Part shown: positions 1 to 9,400 of the stretch, piece by piece
Layout of the letters: each line of letters starts with the position of its first letter
How positions within the stretch are numbered: the stretch's first letter is position 1
DNA from: ECT2AJA-044 sp965262845
GTDB taxonomy: Bacteria; Bacteroidota; Bacteroidia; Flavobacteriales; ECT2AJA-044
DNA length: 64,000 bases
Reading direction: 5' to 3'
NCBI GenBank assembly: GCA_965262845.1
Contig: CBDHFX010000002.1
Location: 1,364,001-1,428,000 of the forward strand
Position numbers and translations under genes: made by a program
Notes under the pieces: model-generated
Told to the model about the DNA's origin: nothing
What the model saw: the letters and a program-made list of their open reading frames with translations, nothing else
The model's database searches: none

Positions 1-2
1 GC

Positions 3-704
3 GAGCACGGGCCCGATAGCGACGACGAACTGAACCTCCTCATGGCCGCATATAACTATGGATGGCCCGAAGTAGAAGGATTTTGCGATATGCCGTGGGA
101 GCTCGCCTACTGCGGAGAAAATTCCGTGGAGGAACCCGAGATCGCCTGGACACCCACCCTGGCCGTTTCGGATCTCGTGTATTATGATCATCCCATTATT
201 CCAGAGTGGTACGGGAGCCTGCTGATGACCACCCTGAAGGAAATGGACCTGCGACAGATCGCGGTCAATGGCGATACCGTTGAGGAAGTGGCAACCTGGT
301 TCAATGGACAATGGGGGCGATTGCGCGATATCTGCATAGCGCCGGATGGAACCGTGTACATCGCTGCCAATCATTTCCAGGGCAGCAATCCACACCTGCA
401 CAATCATCCGATCATTGAGCTGAAAGCCCGCCGCAACAACCAGCCGACCACAGGGCCGGAGCTCAGGATCTACCAAAAAGGCAGGCAATTGCATGTGGAA
501 GCGCTCCGTTCGTCCGATCAGATCGCAGAATGGCAGATGAGCACTTCAGCGGGGGCCATCGTGTTCACCAGTGACCGAACCGTTGATAGTCCACCAGCAC
601 ATCTCGCCACCGGGATCTACCATGTACGTGTTCTCCTGCGTTACAGCGGGAGCAACAGCCGCCACCTTAGGTTCAGGCGCGTATTTTGGGTGAACCACCC
701 TTAG
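3..704 (+). CDS. PQQ-dependent sugar dehydrogenase (glucose/sorbosone dehydrogenase family), 3' part
   Basis: The reading frame is open from the window edge, so the 5' end lies outside. The first visible residues, GPDSDDELN followed by NYGWP, match the conserved block of glucose/sorbosone dehydrogenases, beta-propeller enzymes that oxidise sugars with PQQ in the periplasm or outside the cell. The next ~110 residues continue the propeller (for example RLRDICIAPDGTVYIA). The last ~85 residues form a separate beta-rich tail with the pattern of a T9SS type A sorting domain (LRIYQKGRQLHVEA, then LATGIYHVRV), which suggests export by the T9SS. The ATG at 42 is internal, because homology begins before it. 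Family assignment is good; the sugar is unknown. Confidence 0.75.
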   Translation, partial: EHGPDSDDELNLLMAAYNYGWPEVEGFCDMPWELAYCGENSVEEPEIAWTPTLAVSDLVYYDHPIIPEWYGSLLMTTLKEMDLRQIAVNGDTVEEVATWFNGQWGRLRDICIAPDGTVYIAANHFQGSNPHLHNHPIIELKARRNNQPTTGPELRIYQKGRQLHVEALRSSDQIAEWQMSTSAGAIVFTSDRTVDSPPAHLATGIYHVRVLLRYSGSNSRHLRFRRVFWVNHP

Positions 705-886
705 CTTTATATGCCTAACCGCGTCTCCGGCAAGAACTTCCTGATTTTATCTCTTCCACTGCCCTGAAACCGGGCAGAAGTGTTACTGCGCCCCCCGGGA
801 TCCGCCATTCCCGAGGCTTCCAGAGCCCGGTAGTCTGTTGCTTCCATCATTAGGGCGTGAACTATTTCTTCCCTGGTGGCCCCTAA

Positions 887-940
887 CTTAACTTCCTAAA
901 ACAGTTTGGCGCAGGCGTGATAGCAGGTTTGTAGTGGCTA
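887..940 (-). repeat. Dispersed repeat, copy 1
   Basis: Nearly identical to 1190-1244: cttaacttcctaaaa, then agcaggtttgtagtggcta, with one indel and a few substitutions. On the minus strand it shares tagc-actacaa and ttttaggaagtt with the longer repeats at 10391-10540 and 56880-57065, so all four look like members of one family. No coding potential is conserved. Confidence 0.75.
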
Positions 941-1024
941 TAACAGCGGACAGCTTCCGGTCGTTTGCAGGTTGGTAAAACAGCTGTTTTTATTCGCTCA
1001 TTTTTGCTCTTGTCGCAAAGATAA

Positions 1025-1060
1025 AATTACAGAGCTAGCTCTGTAGCTAGCTCTGTAATT
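1025..1060. repeat. Perfect 16-bp inverted repeat with 4-nt loop
   Basis: Arms 1025-1040 and 1045-1060 are exact reverse complements around the loop ctgt. It could be a bidirectional transcription end after the upstream dehydrogenase, although it is 320 bp beyond that stop codon and lacks a clean U-tract. It could also be a protein-binding palindrome or the relic of a mobile element. Confidence 0.8.
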
Positions 1061-1189
1061 AATGTTATGTAAAAAGCTATATTTCAACACTTTATTAAGG
1101 TGTAATTTTATGATACTAAGGAACATGTATGTTCCAAACAGAATGCTGACAACTTACCAGGAGCAATTGCCCCAAGAGGTCGCCTTTAG

Positions 1190-1244
1190 CTTAACTTCCT
1201 AAAATAGTCTGGAGCAGGCGTGGATAGCAGGTTTGTAGTGGCTA
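1190..1244 (-). repeat. Dispersed repeat, copy 2
   Basis: Second member of the repeat described at 887-940, about 300 bp away in the same orientation. The sequence beyond it is not shared with copy 1, so the conserved unit is only ~55 bp here. Confidence 0.75.
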
Positions 1245-1311
1245 CGCTTGCAAGATGTACATTCAATGCAGCAAAGTAAAACGCAAGGGAGAAATCAGCC
1301 GCAATCGCAGG

Positions 1312-1441
1312 TTGGAAGTATTATTCCAATGAAAAGCGTCGTCTAAATTTCCAGAGCACTTTCCATAAGAACGGCCCGGGCATGGATCACGGCTCTGTCA
1401 TAACAGGCGGGGCAGCGCTCCCGGAGGGCAGCTAATTTCAT
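1312..1441 (-). pseudogene. Scraps of a fourth T9SS substrate unit
   Basis: Two fragments are joined here. The minus-strand reading frame 1343-1441 encodes 32 residues including RERCPACYDRAVIHARAVL, matching AERCPAYHGRAVIHARAVL of the 1304-residue type A protein. About 1312-1350 matches the segment of the type B genes that encodes GNLDDAFHWNN. The ATG of the first fragment overlaps the stop of the downstream-numbered type B gene as ATGA. Both pieces are too short to be functional and mark the decayed end of the tandem array. Confidence 0.7.
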
Positions 1442-2664
1442 CGCAGCAAGGTAATGGTTCCCTTTTGCTCCATGAGCCTTCCGCCTGATGCAAACGCCCT
1501 TGCCACAACGTAATAGGTCCCTTCCGGTGCATCACCCCCATCCCAGCCACCAAATGAAGCAAAGTCACCGGTGTAGGTAAAAACAACCTGCCCCCAGCGG
1601 GAGTAAACGGATATTTCCACCTGGCCGATATCCTTCCCTATCGGTTTCCAAAGATCGTTTTTGGAATCTCCATTCGGCGTAAAAACATTGGGAAGCTCCC
1701 ATTCCGAGCAGTCCTCCACTGTAACGTAGGCACTATCGGTATAGGTATCTCCCCTGAAATCGGTGTATTTCAGGTAGTACCAGCCCTGTTCCGGAGCATC
1801 GGACTGCCAGGTGCTGGAATCGGACAGCAGGGTATTCCCAAAATACCACTGGTAGTGGATATCGCTATAGCTTTCAACGGACAGGGTCAGCGGGTCGGAA
1901 GAGCAAACCGTGGTGTCTGCAACCTTTAGGGAAAAACCACATTTCGTTAACGAAACATCGTCTACGAAAAAGCCTGCACCTTCAAGTTCCAGCGGGTTGT
2001 TGCTGTGATTTAGTACGAAATTAGTGGCGCTTAAGGGAGCAAAGGAGCCCAGGGTAAGGTACTGATCGCCCGCCTCGGCTGTAACCTCCATGGACAGGTG
2101 GATCCAGTTCATTGTATCCACCGGGATGCCATCGGCATAGCCATCGGGGCTAAGGGCTTCAAGATGGGAAACATTAATAAGCGGCTTGTCCTTGGTGAGT
2201 GCAGCATCCAAGCGGTCCATCATATACTTGGGCAATTCGGGAATAGAAACAAAAAGCTTCAGGCAATAGACACCGGCTTCAAGCTCTTCCGTAAGCCGGA
2301 CCGTTATTCCTTCGGAATATGCCGCTGTATCACCTACCCACGCAACTTTATTCTTGCCAAAATGAGCATATTTATCGCCGTCATATGCGTGTTGGAAGCC
2401 AAAATTGGAATGAGGCAGCTGAAGCCCCGGGTAAAGAGCACAGTAGGCAAATAAATCGGCCCCTATATCTAAAGTATTAGGATTACTCCAATGAAGAGCA
2501 TCGGCTATATTTCCAGGCCACGTTGGGCAGTCGGGATCACTTAACTCAAAGCTGCCGTTGGGCACCAGGTTCTGGGCCTGAACTGGGAGGCCCGGAACCA
2601 GGAGAAACAGAGCTGCAGCTATTTTACCGACCAACCACCACTTTTTCCAGCTGATAATAGTCAT
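1438..2664 (-). CDS. Secreted protein with T9SS type B (gliding-motility-associated) sorting domain, third copy
   Basis: 408 residues. A signal peptide (about 1-30, ending VQAQ) is followed by a domain opening with LVPNGSFEL, typical of lectin-like secreted Bacteroidota proteins (31-235). Then comes an Ig-like segment (about 240-320, HYQWYFGNTLL) and a C-terminal type B sorting domain (NVFTPNGDSKNDLW, SRWGQVVF, GGWDG, GTYYVV) of the kind used for T9SS export. Residues from ~190 onward are almost identical to the copy at 5214-6446, while 45-110 differ strongly. The start codon overlaps the stop of the small fragment upstream (ATGA). The signal peptide shows this copy is structurally complete. 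The ligand is unknown. Confidence 0.85.
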   Translation of the reverse strand: MTIISWKKWWLVGKIAAALFLLVPGLPVQAQNLVPNGSFELSDPDCPTWPGNIADALHWSNPNTLDIGADLFAYCALYPGLQLPHSNFGFQHAYDGDKYAHFGKNKVAWVGDTAAYSEGITVRLTEELEAGVYCLKLFVSIPELPKYMMDRLDAALTKDKPLINVSHLEALSPDGYADGIPVDTMNWIHLSMEVTAEAGDQYLTLGSFAPLSATNFVLNHSNNPLELEGAGFFVDDVSLTKCGFSLKVADTTVCSSDPLTLSVESYSDIHYQWYFGNTLLSDSSTWQSDAPEQGWYYLKYTDFRGDTYTDSAYVTVEDCSEWELPNVFTPNGDSKNDLWKPIGKDIGQVEISVYSRWGQVVFTYTGDFASFGGWDGGDAPEGTYYVVARAFASGGRLMEQKGTITLLR

Positions 2665-2780
2665 CCCCCTCCAAATGAATCAGGTACATTCCAACGGACA
2701 AGGACGATAGGTGAAGCCAGGAACCCTGTTCCGATGGCCCTTCGGGCCGATCTGATCCGGTGAGCGTTAGCCAGCGTCAT
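2661..2780 (-). pseudogene. Tail fragment of the type A T9SS substrate (third unit)
   Basis: Between two type B genes lies ~115 bp derived from the 1304-residue gene. Its first ~45 nt (2736-2780) are identical to the junction at 5172-5217. Its last ~80 nt match the sequence encoding the end of the type A sorting domain (SVGMYLIHLEGDDYYQL) but are read in another frame. The resulting 39-codon frame starts with an ATG that overlaps the upstream stop (ATGA) and ends by overlapping the next start (ATGA). Nearly the whole gene has been deleted here. Confidence 0.7.
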
Positions 2781-4007
2781 CGCAGCAAGGTAATGGTTCC
2801 CTTTTGCTCCATGAGCCTTCCGCCTGATGCAACCGCCCTTGCCACAACGTAATAGGTCTCTTCCGGTGCATCACCCCCATCCCAGCCACCAAATGAAGCA
2901 AAGTCACCGGTGTAGGTAAAAACAACCTGCCCCCAGCGGGAGTAAACGGATATTTCCACTTGGCCGATATCCTTCCCTATCGGTTTCCACAGATCGTTTT
3001 TGGAATCTCCATTCGGCGTAAAAACGTTGGGAAGCTCCCATTCCGAGCAGTCCTCCACTGTAACGTAGGCACTATCGGTATAGGTATCTCCCCTGAAGTC
3101 CGTGTATTCCAGGTAGTACCAGCCCTGTTCCGGAGCATCGGACTGCCAGGTGCTGGAATCAGACAGCAGGGTATTCCCAAAATACCACTGGTAGTGGATA
3201 TCGCTATAGCTTTCAACGGACAGGGTCAGCGGGTCGGAAGAGCAAACCGTGGTGTCTGCAACCTTTAGGGAAAAGCCACATTTCGTTAACGAAACATCAT
3301 CCACAAAAAAGCCTGCATCCTCAATTCCCAAAGTGTTGTTGCTGTGATTTAGCATGAAGTTAGTGGCACTTAAGGGAGCAAAGGAGCCCAGGGTAAGGTA
3401 TTGATCGCCCGCCTCGGCTGTAACCTCCATGGACAGCTGGATCCAGTTCATCGTATCCAGTGGGATGCCATCGGCATAGCCATCGGGGCTAAGCGACTCC
3501 AGGTTGTATATGGTCATGTGCGCGGGGGGGGGCATTGGTCAGCGCAGCGTCTAATCTGTCCATCATATACATGAACAGCTCAGGAATAGAGACAACAAGC
3601 TCCAGGCAATAGACCCCGGCTTCAAGCTCTTCTGTAAGCCTAACAGTCATTCCTTCAGATGCCGATTCTCCATTTGGTCTCGGATTTCTAGCCTTAGCAA
3701 GATGAGCATACTTGTTTCCGTGGTATGCATGCTGGAAGCCACCCTGAGAATGGGGCAACTGAAGTGCCGGATAAAGAGCACAGTAGGCCAATAGATCAGC
3801 CGCGCCGGGTAAGTTGGAAGTATTATTCCAATAAAGAGCATCGTCTAAATTTCCGGCAGGGCCAACTGGGCAATCGGGGTCGGTTAACTCAAAACTGCCA
3901 TTAGGCACCACGTTCTGGGCCTGGCCAGGGAAGCCCGGAAGCAGGAAAAACAGAGCTGCAGCTGTTTTACCGGCCAACCACCACTTTTTCCAGCTGATAA
4001 TAATCAT
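2777..4007 (-). pseudogene. Type B T9SS substrate, second copy, frameshifted at a C9 tract
   Basis: The 5' part (4007-3489) encodes a signal peptide and residues equivalent to 1-155 of the intact paralogues. The 3' part (3535-2777) encodes the remainder, including the Ig-like segment and the type B sorting domain. The two frames meet at nine consecutive C residues (minus strand; G at 3524-3532). Reading eight instead of nine would give one continuous protein of about 410 residues, LTN-APPAHM-TIYNLESLSPDGY, aligning with LTKDKPLINVSHLEALSPDGY of the sister copies. It may be a pseudogene, a phase-variable gene caught in the off state, or a homopolymer reading error. The 5' end overlaps the preceding type A gene by 41 bp. 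Confidence 0.75.
3524..3532 (-). repeat. Homopolymer tract of nine C on the coding strand
   Basis: A run of nine G on the plus strand lies exactly at the frameshift of the second type B copy. The homologous positions in the two intact copies (about 2182 and 5958) contain no homopolymer. Tracts like this slip during replication and are classic switches of surface proteins in other bacteria; that role is inference here. Confidence 0.8.
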
Positions 4008-5217
4008 CTCCCTCTAAATGGATCAGGTACATTCCAACGGACAAGGACGATATGTCAAAGGACTTAAAGTAATCCTTCGCAACTATGTGTCCGCTGAATA
4101 CCAACCGCCCGGCCAGGTCGGTGATCCGGACCGACAGGTCGAACTTACTTTCCTTCGACTTAAGCACATAAAGATGATCACTGGCCGGGTTTGGATAAAC
4201 CCGAACCCATACCTCTTCCTCATCGGCCACCTCAGCCCCACTCCTTCCCGTTGGGTTAAGGGCATATTCACAGCTGTTGGGGGTGTAGTCAACCGTATCG
4301 ATCATGTCCAGCACGGCCCGGGCATGGATCACGGCCCTGCCATGATAGGCAGGGCAGCGTTCTGCCAGATCAATGAGCTGGGTAAGCTCCGTGTCGTCAA
4401 AAACAAAAAAGCTGTCTCTTTCGCCAATATGGTCCACGTAAATATCGTAGAACTCCTTGTAACCCTGGACCGGGTATTCCGAGGCCGTCCACAGGTCCCA
4501 CAGGTTGTTTCCGTTAATACCGGACTGAAGCACTCCCGTTTCATAGTATACCCGAACCAGGGAATCGATCTGCTCTATATCGCCAAACTCTTCCTGCGAG
4601 CGTGCATTAAAGAAGGTGGTCAGGTTTTGATTGGAGGTAAAATCGGTGGTATCGTTCAGGAGCTCAATGTAGAGGGCCTGCTGCTCAAGCCAGTGTTTGG
4701 CTGCCTCATCGGGGTTGAACATATTGACCGAGGTGGTATCCAGCATGATGGCTATCGCCTCCTCATCGTTTAGCGGCGTGTTGGGGTTCTCCGGCAGGCC
4801 ATTGGCCGCCCACACATTCCCATAGCAGGGCAGCACCAGCGAAGGCCCGGTGAAGCTTAAAAGCGTGTAAGGTACAACTACTGCCATGCCAGCCAATCCA
4901 CTGTTAGCCATATTCATATTCCATAGCGGGTTCGGGCTATTGCGGTAGTAGAACCGGGACAAAGAGCCATCAGAGTTGTTCGCAAAGGTATAATAGGTGT
5001 TTTGTGACCCAATGCCGATCCATTCGTTATCCTGCGGTCGCAACCAGCCGGGAGGGGTATAGAAATCAAATTGCGGGCCAATGACCCCATTGTTGAGAAA
5101 TACCCCCACCGGGCAATCCTCAATTTTGTTGGCCAGCAGCTTTGAATTTTGCTGCATCGCATTGGCCTGAATGGCCCTTCGGGCCGATCTGATCCGGTGA
5201 GCGTTAGCCAGCGTCAT
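3967..5217 (-). CDS. N-terminally truncated copy of the type A T9SS substrate
   Basis: 416 residues matching about 905-1304 of the full-length protein at 6406-10320, preceded by 13 unrelated residues (MTLANAHRIRSAR). The signal peptide, Ig-like and beta-helix parts are missing, so the product should not be exported unless recombined, and it is probably a non-functional or donor copy. The C-terminal sorting domain (VYPNPASDHLYV ... VGMYLIHL) is intact. The start codon overlaps the stop of the type B gene upstream by 4 bp (ATGA), which could permit coupled translation. Three short internal stretches diverge strongly from the full copy, while the rest is nearly identical at the DNA level. Confidence 0.75.
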   Translation of the reverse strand: MTLANAHRIRSARRAIQANAMQQNSKLLANKIEDCPVGVFLNNGVIGPQFDFYTPPGWLRPQDNEWIGIGSQNTYYTFANNSDGSLSRFYYRNSPNPLWNMNMANSGLAGMAVVVPYTLLSFTGPSLVLPCYGNVWAANGLPENPNTPLNDEEAIAIMLDTTSVNMFNPDEAAKHWLEQQALYIELLNDTTDFTSNQNLTTFFNARSQEEFGDIEQIDSLVRVYYETGVLQSGINGNNLWDLWTASEYPVQGYKEFYDIYVDHIGERDSFFVFDDTELTQLIDLAERCPAYHGRAVIHARAVLDMIDTVDYTPNSCEYALNPTGRSGAEVADEEEVWVRVYPNPASDHLYVLKSKESKFDLSVRITDLAGRLVFSGHIVAKDYFKSFDISSLSVGMYLIHLEGDDYYQLEKVVVGR

Positions 5218-6446
5218 CGCAGCAAGGTAATGGTTCCCTTTTGCTCCATGAGCCTTCCGCCTGATGCAAACGCCCTTGCCACAACGTAATAGGTCCCTTC
5301 CGGTGCATCACCCCCATCCCAGCCACCAAATGAAGCAAAGTCACCGGTGTAGGTAAAAACAACCTGCCCCCAGCGGGAGTAAACAGCGATCTCCACCTGG
5401 CCGATATCCTTCCCTATCGGTTTCCAAAGATCGTTTTTGGAATCTCCATTCGGCGTAAAAACGTTGGGAAGTTCCCATTCCGAGCAGTCCTCCACTGTAA
5501 CGTAGGCACTATCGGTATAGGTATCTCCCCTGAAGTCCGTGTATTCCAGGTAGTACCAGCCCTGTTCCGGAGCATCGGACTGCCAGGTGCTGGAATCGGA
5601 CAGCAGGGTATTCCCAAAATACCACCGGTAGTGGATATCGCTATAATTTTCAGCGGACAGGATCAGCGGATCGGAAGAACAAACCGTGGTGTCTGCAACC
5701 CTTAGGGAAAAGCCACATTTCGTTAACGAAACATCATCCACAAAAAAGCCTGCCCACTCAATTCCCGAAGGGTTGTTGCTATGATTTAGCATGAAATTAG
5801 TGGCGCTTAAGGGGGCAAAGGAACCCAGGGTAAGGTACTGATCGCCCGCCTCGGCTGTAACCTCCATGGACAGCGAGATCCAGTTCATCGTGTCCAGCGG
5901 GATGCCCTCGGCATAGCCATCGGGGCTAAGGGCTTCAAGATGGGAAACATTAATAAGCGGCTTGTCTTTGGTGAGTGCAGCATCCAAGCGGTCTATCATA
6001 TGTGTGGGTTCCTCGGGAATGGATACAAATAGTTTAAGGCAATACACCCCGGCCTCAAGCTCTTCTGTAAGTGCAACCGTTACTCCTTCGGATATTGCTT
6101 CTCCATTTAGCCCCGGGTTTTTCAACTTGCCAAAATGAGCATATTTACCGCCGTCATATGCATGCTGGAAGCCAACAATGGAGTTTGGTAGCTGAAGTTG
6201 TGGGTTAAGAGCGCAATAGGCGAATAAATCGGCTGCTCCAGGCATTCCAAAAAAAGGGATCGTATTATTCCAATGAAAAGCGTCGTCTAAATTTCCAAGC
6301 CCCATTGGGCAGTCGGGATCACTTAACTCAAAGCTGCCGTTGGGTACCAGGTTCTGGGCCTGAACTGGGAGGTCCGGAATCAAGAAAAACAGAACTGCAG
6401 CTGTTTTACCGGCCAACCACCACTTTTTCCAGCTGATAATAATCAT
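5214..6446 (-). CDS. Secreted protein with T9SS type B sorting domain, first copy
   Basis: 410 residues. It has a signal peptide (1-30, ending VQAQ), a LVPNGSFEL-type domain to ~235, an Ig-like region (~240-320) and a C-terminal type B sorting domain (NVFTPNGDSKNDLW, GGWDG, GTYYVV). The first 41 bp overlap, in another frame, the end of the 1304-residue gene: the same DNA encodes DDYYQLEKVVVGR there and MIIISWKKWWLAGK here. This supports co-transcription and coupled translation of the pair. The gene is intact and is the best candidate for the active member. Known: type B domains direct T9SS export, often to gliding or attachment structures. The specific partner is unknown; binding to the co-encoded type A protein is only an inference. 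Confidence 0.88.
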   Translation of the reverse strand: MIIISWKKWWLAGKTAAVLFFLIPDLPVQAQNLVPNGSFELSDPDCPMGLGNLDDAFHWNNTIPFFGMPGAADLFAYCALNPQLQLPNSIVGFQHAYDGGKYAHFGKLKNPGLNGEAISEGVTVALTEELEAGVYCLKLFVSIPEEPTHMIDRLDAALTKDKPLINVSHLEALSPDGYAEGIPLDTMNWISLSMEVTAEAGDQYLTLGSFAPLSATNFMLNHSNNPSGIEWAGFFVDDVSLTKCGFSLRVADTTVCSSDPLILSAENYSDIHYRWYFGNTLLSDSSTWQSDAPEQGWYYLEYTDFRGDTYTDSAYVTVEDCSEWELPNVFTPNGDSKNDLWKPIGKDIGQVEIAVYSRWGQVVFTYTGDFASFGGWDGGDAPEGTYYVVARAFASGGRLMEQKGTITLLR

Positions 6447-9400
6447 CTCCCTCTAAATGGATCAGGTACATTCCAACGGACAAGGACGATATGTCAAAGG
6501 ACTTAAAGTAATCCTTCGCAACTATGTGTCCGCTGAATACCAACCGCCCGGCCAGGTCGGTGATCCGGACCGACAGGTCGAACTTACTTTCCTTCGACTT
6601 AAGCACATAAAGATGATCACTGGCCGGGTTTGGATAAACCCGAACCCATACCTCTTCCTCATCGGCCACCTCAGCCCCACTCCTTCCCGTTGGGTTAAGG
6701 GCATATTCACAGCTGTTGGGGGTGTAGTCAACCGTATCGATCATGTCCAGCACGGCCCGGGCATGGATCACAGCCCTGCCATGGTAGGCAGGGCAGCGTT
6801 CTGCCAGGTCAATGAGCTGGGTAAGCTCCGTATCGTCAAAAACAAAAAAGCTGTCTCTTTCGCCAATATGGTCCACATAAATATCGTAGAACTCCCTGTA
6901 GCTCTGGACCGGATATTCCGAGGCCGTCCACAGGTCCCACAGGTTGTTTCCGTTAATACCAGCCTGAAGCACCCCCGTTTCGTAATATACCCGAACCAGG
7001 GAATCGATCTGCTCTATATCGCCAAACTCTTCCTGCGAGCGTGCATTAAAGAAGGTGGTCAGGTTTTGATTGGAGGTAAAATCGGTGGTATCGTTCAGGA
7101 GCTCAATGTAGAGGGCCTGCTGCTCAAGCCAGTGTTTGGCTGCCTCATCGGGGCTGAACATATTGACCGAGGTGGTATCCAGCATGATGGCTATCGCCTC
7201 CTCATCGTTTAAAGGCGTGTTGGGATTCTCCGGCAGGCCATTGGCCGCCCACACATTCCCATAGCAGGGCAGCACCAGCGAAGGCCCGGTGAAATTATTG
7301 TACAGGATGTACGGTACAGGTGCAGGTGGCGGAGTCCCAAACCAACCACTATTAGCCATATTCATATCCCACAGCGGGTTTGGAGTATTGCGGTAGTAGA
7401 ACGGGGATAAATTGCCATTAGAAAAAAAGGCAAAGGTATAATAGGTGTTTTGTGACCCAATGCCGATCCATTCGTTGTCCTGTGGTCGTAGCTGAAAAGG
7501 CCACCATCCTCCTCCAAAATAGAAATCGAACTGCGGGCCAATGACCCCATTGTTGAGAAATACCCCCACCGGGCAATCCTCAATTTTGTTGGCCAGCAGC
7601 TTTGAGTTTTGCTGCATCGCATTGGCCTGGATGGCCCTCCCCACATCCATGATGTGGTTGTTGATCACCCTTTGCTCAATACAATGGGTGGAGCGCACCC
7701 CGGCCACGGTGAAAAAACTCGTTTGGGAGGGAGTGGTCATGCCCGATATTCCATTACATTTCACCCGAGCCTGCAGGCAGTTCTCGATATGGATCCCTTC
7801 GGTCAGGTACTGATTATTCATGTGCACGTTGTAGATGTCATTTCCCTCAATTAAGGGAGCGTGTTGGTTTCGGACCACAATGCCGTGGCCAAAATCCCAT
7901 ATCTCATTTCCGTGTATCGCGGTTCCACCGTTTCCGGAGGCCGTGGTATAATTGGACTGAAGGATGGCATAACTGCTATGCCCTCCGATGGGGAATTCGA
8001 AGTGGTTATCCGTAATCCGCACATGAATGTTATGATTTCCCACAATCCGGATCCCTCTTTTAAGGTTGTAGAAGTTGTTACTGGCTATTCTCTTGAACTT
8101 CTGACTGGAATGGAATAACAAGATACCTGCACGGGAAATATGGTTTACCAAATTATCCAGAAACTGGAAGTTACCCCCATTGTTCTCCCTAACCGCATAT
8201 GAGCAAAACTGAAAGGTGTTGTCAGTGATCGTATGCCGGTTACTGTGGAAAATTTGTATTGCTCCGGGTTGGAAGAAGAAAGGGAAAGGAGGACTGTTTG
8301 AATACGAAATTTGGTTGAATGAGCTGTTTCTAACGGACAACTCCTTATCGTTTCCCCTGGAAAAGACCCCGATCCGTAAACTGTCAAAAGTGCATCCGGT
8401 TGAGGGGCCGATATGTACGTAGTCCAGGCAATCAATTGCCTGAATTCCCGAATAGCCTGTTTGATTGGCATACGGCGGCAGCAGGTTTGATGTTGAGGAG
8501 AAATGACAATCGTTAATATTTGTTACGACTGTTCTGTCTAACAGGCGGATCCCTGTATGGTTATTTGTGAAATGGTTGGTGCCGGAGATCGTAAAGTTAC
8601 AGCCACCATGGATATGCAATGCCGTAACGGCTTCCTTAAAAGTGGAATTATTTACACTCAGGGTGCTGTTGGTTGTGGCATATACCCGTCCCCACAGATC
8701 TTCACAGGCCTGTAGCGTTGAATGATCGATAGTCAATGAAGCGCCATTGGCAATATGGATCTCCGCACCGGTGCCGAGGTGAATGGTTGAATTGCTGATG
8801 GAGAAGGCATTGTCCACCACAAAGGTGCCATAAATAACGCGCTGCGTGTTGTTCCAGCTGGTGGTTGGTAGGGCAGAGCTGGTACCTCCGAATATTTGCG
8901 TAACCCCGGGAAGATCACAGCAATCGTACACTGATAGCTCAAAATCCACCGTATATGAATGGGTACCGTCGGATATGGACAACCCGTACATACCGCTGTT
9001 ACTGATCAGGACCTGACCCAGATCCAGGGTCGTACTGGTTTCTCCCACAAGCAGCATGCCCTGGTTATCGTACCATTGGAAGGTCAGCCCGGAGGCAGAC
9101 AGGTTTGGAAAGCCAATGGTTACATCATCTCCCTCACAGGCCTGGAGGCTGGAACAATTGCTAAAGCTATGGACGGAAACATCATCGATATACACATAGG
9201 CCAGGTGGGCTGTCGCGGAGTTATTGATCGTGGTATAGGTCAGGTTCGAATCGGCCTCAAAGGTCCCAAGAGTAATGTGGTCCAGGTCGGAGCCAGTGCT
9301 GTTTTGAACGACTTCAACCACCTGGGTCCACCCAGGGGGGATCTGTGTGTTGTAGTCTATCTCGATGGATCCGGTGGGAGGGGCAATTGGGCCGGGCCCA

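Larger units (their letters stand above)
705..1342. other. Gene-free stretch with repeats and a large palindrome
   Basis: No convincing gene is visible between the dehydrogenase and the T9SS substrate array. The stretch holds two copies of a ~54-bp dispersed repeat (887-940 and 1190-1244) and a 16-bp perfect palindrome (1025-1060). Its right end runs into a scrap of a type B T9SS gene (about 1312-1350). Confidence 0.7.

Noticed and set aside
4018..4773. Long plus-strand frame opposite the truncated type A gene, repeated at 6457-7212
   Set aside because: The two are alike only because the real minus-strand copies are nearly identical. Translation has no family features.
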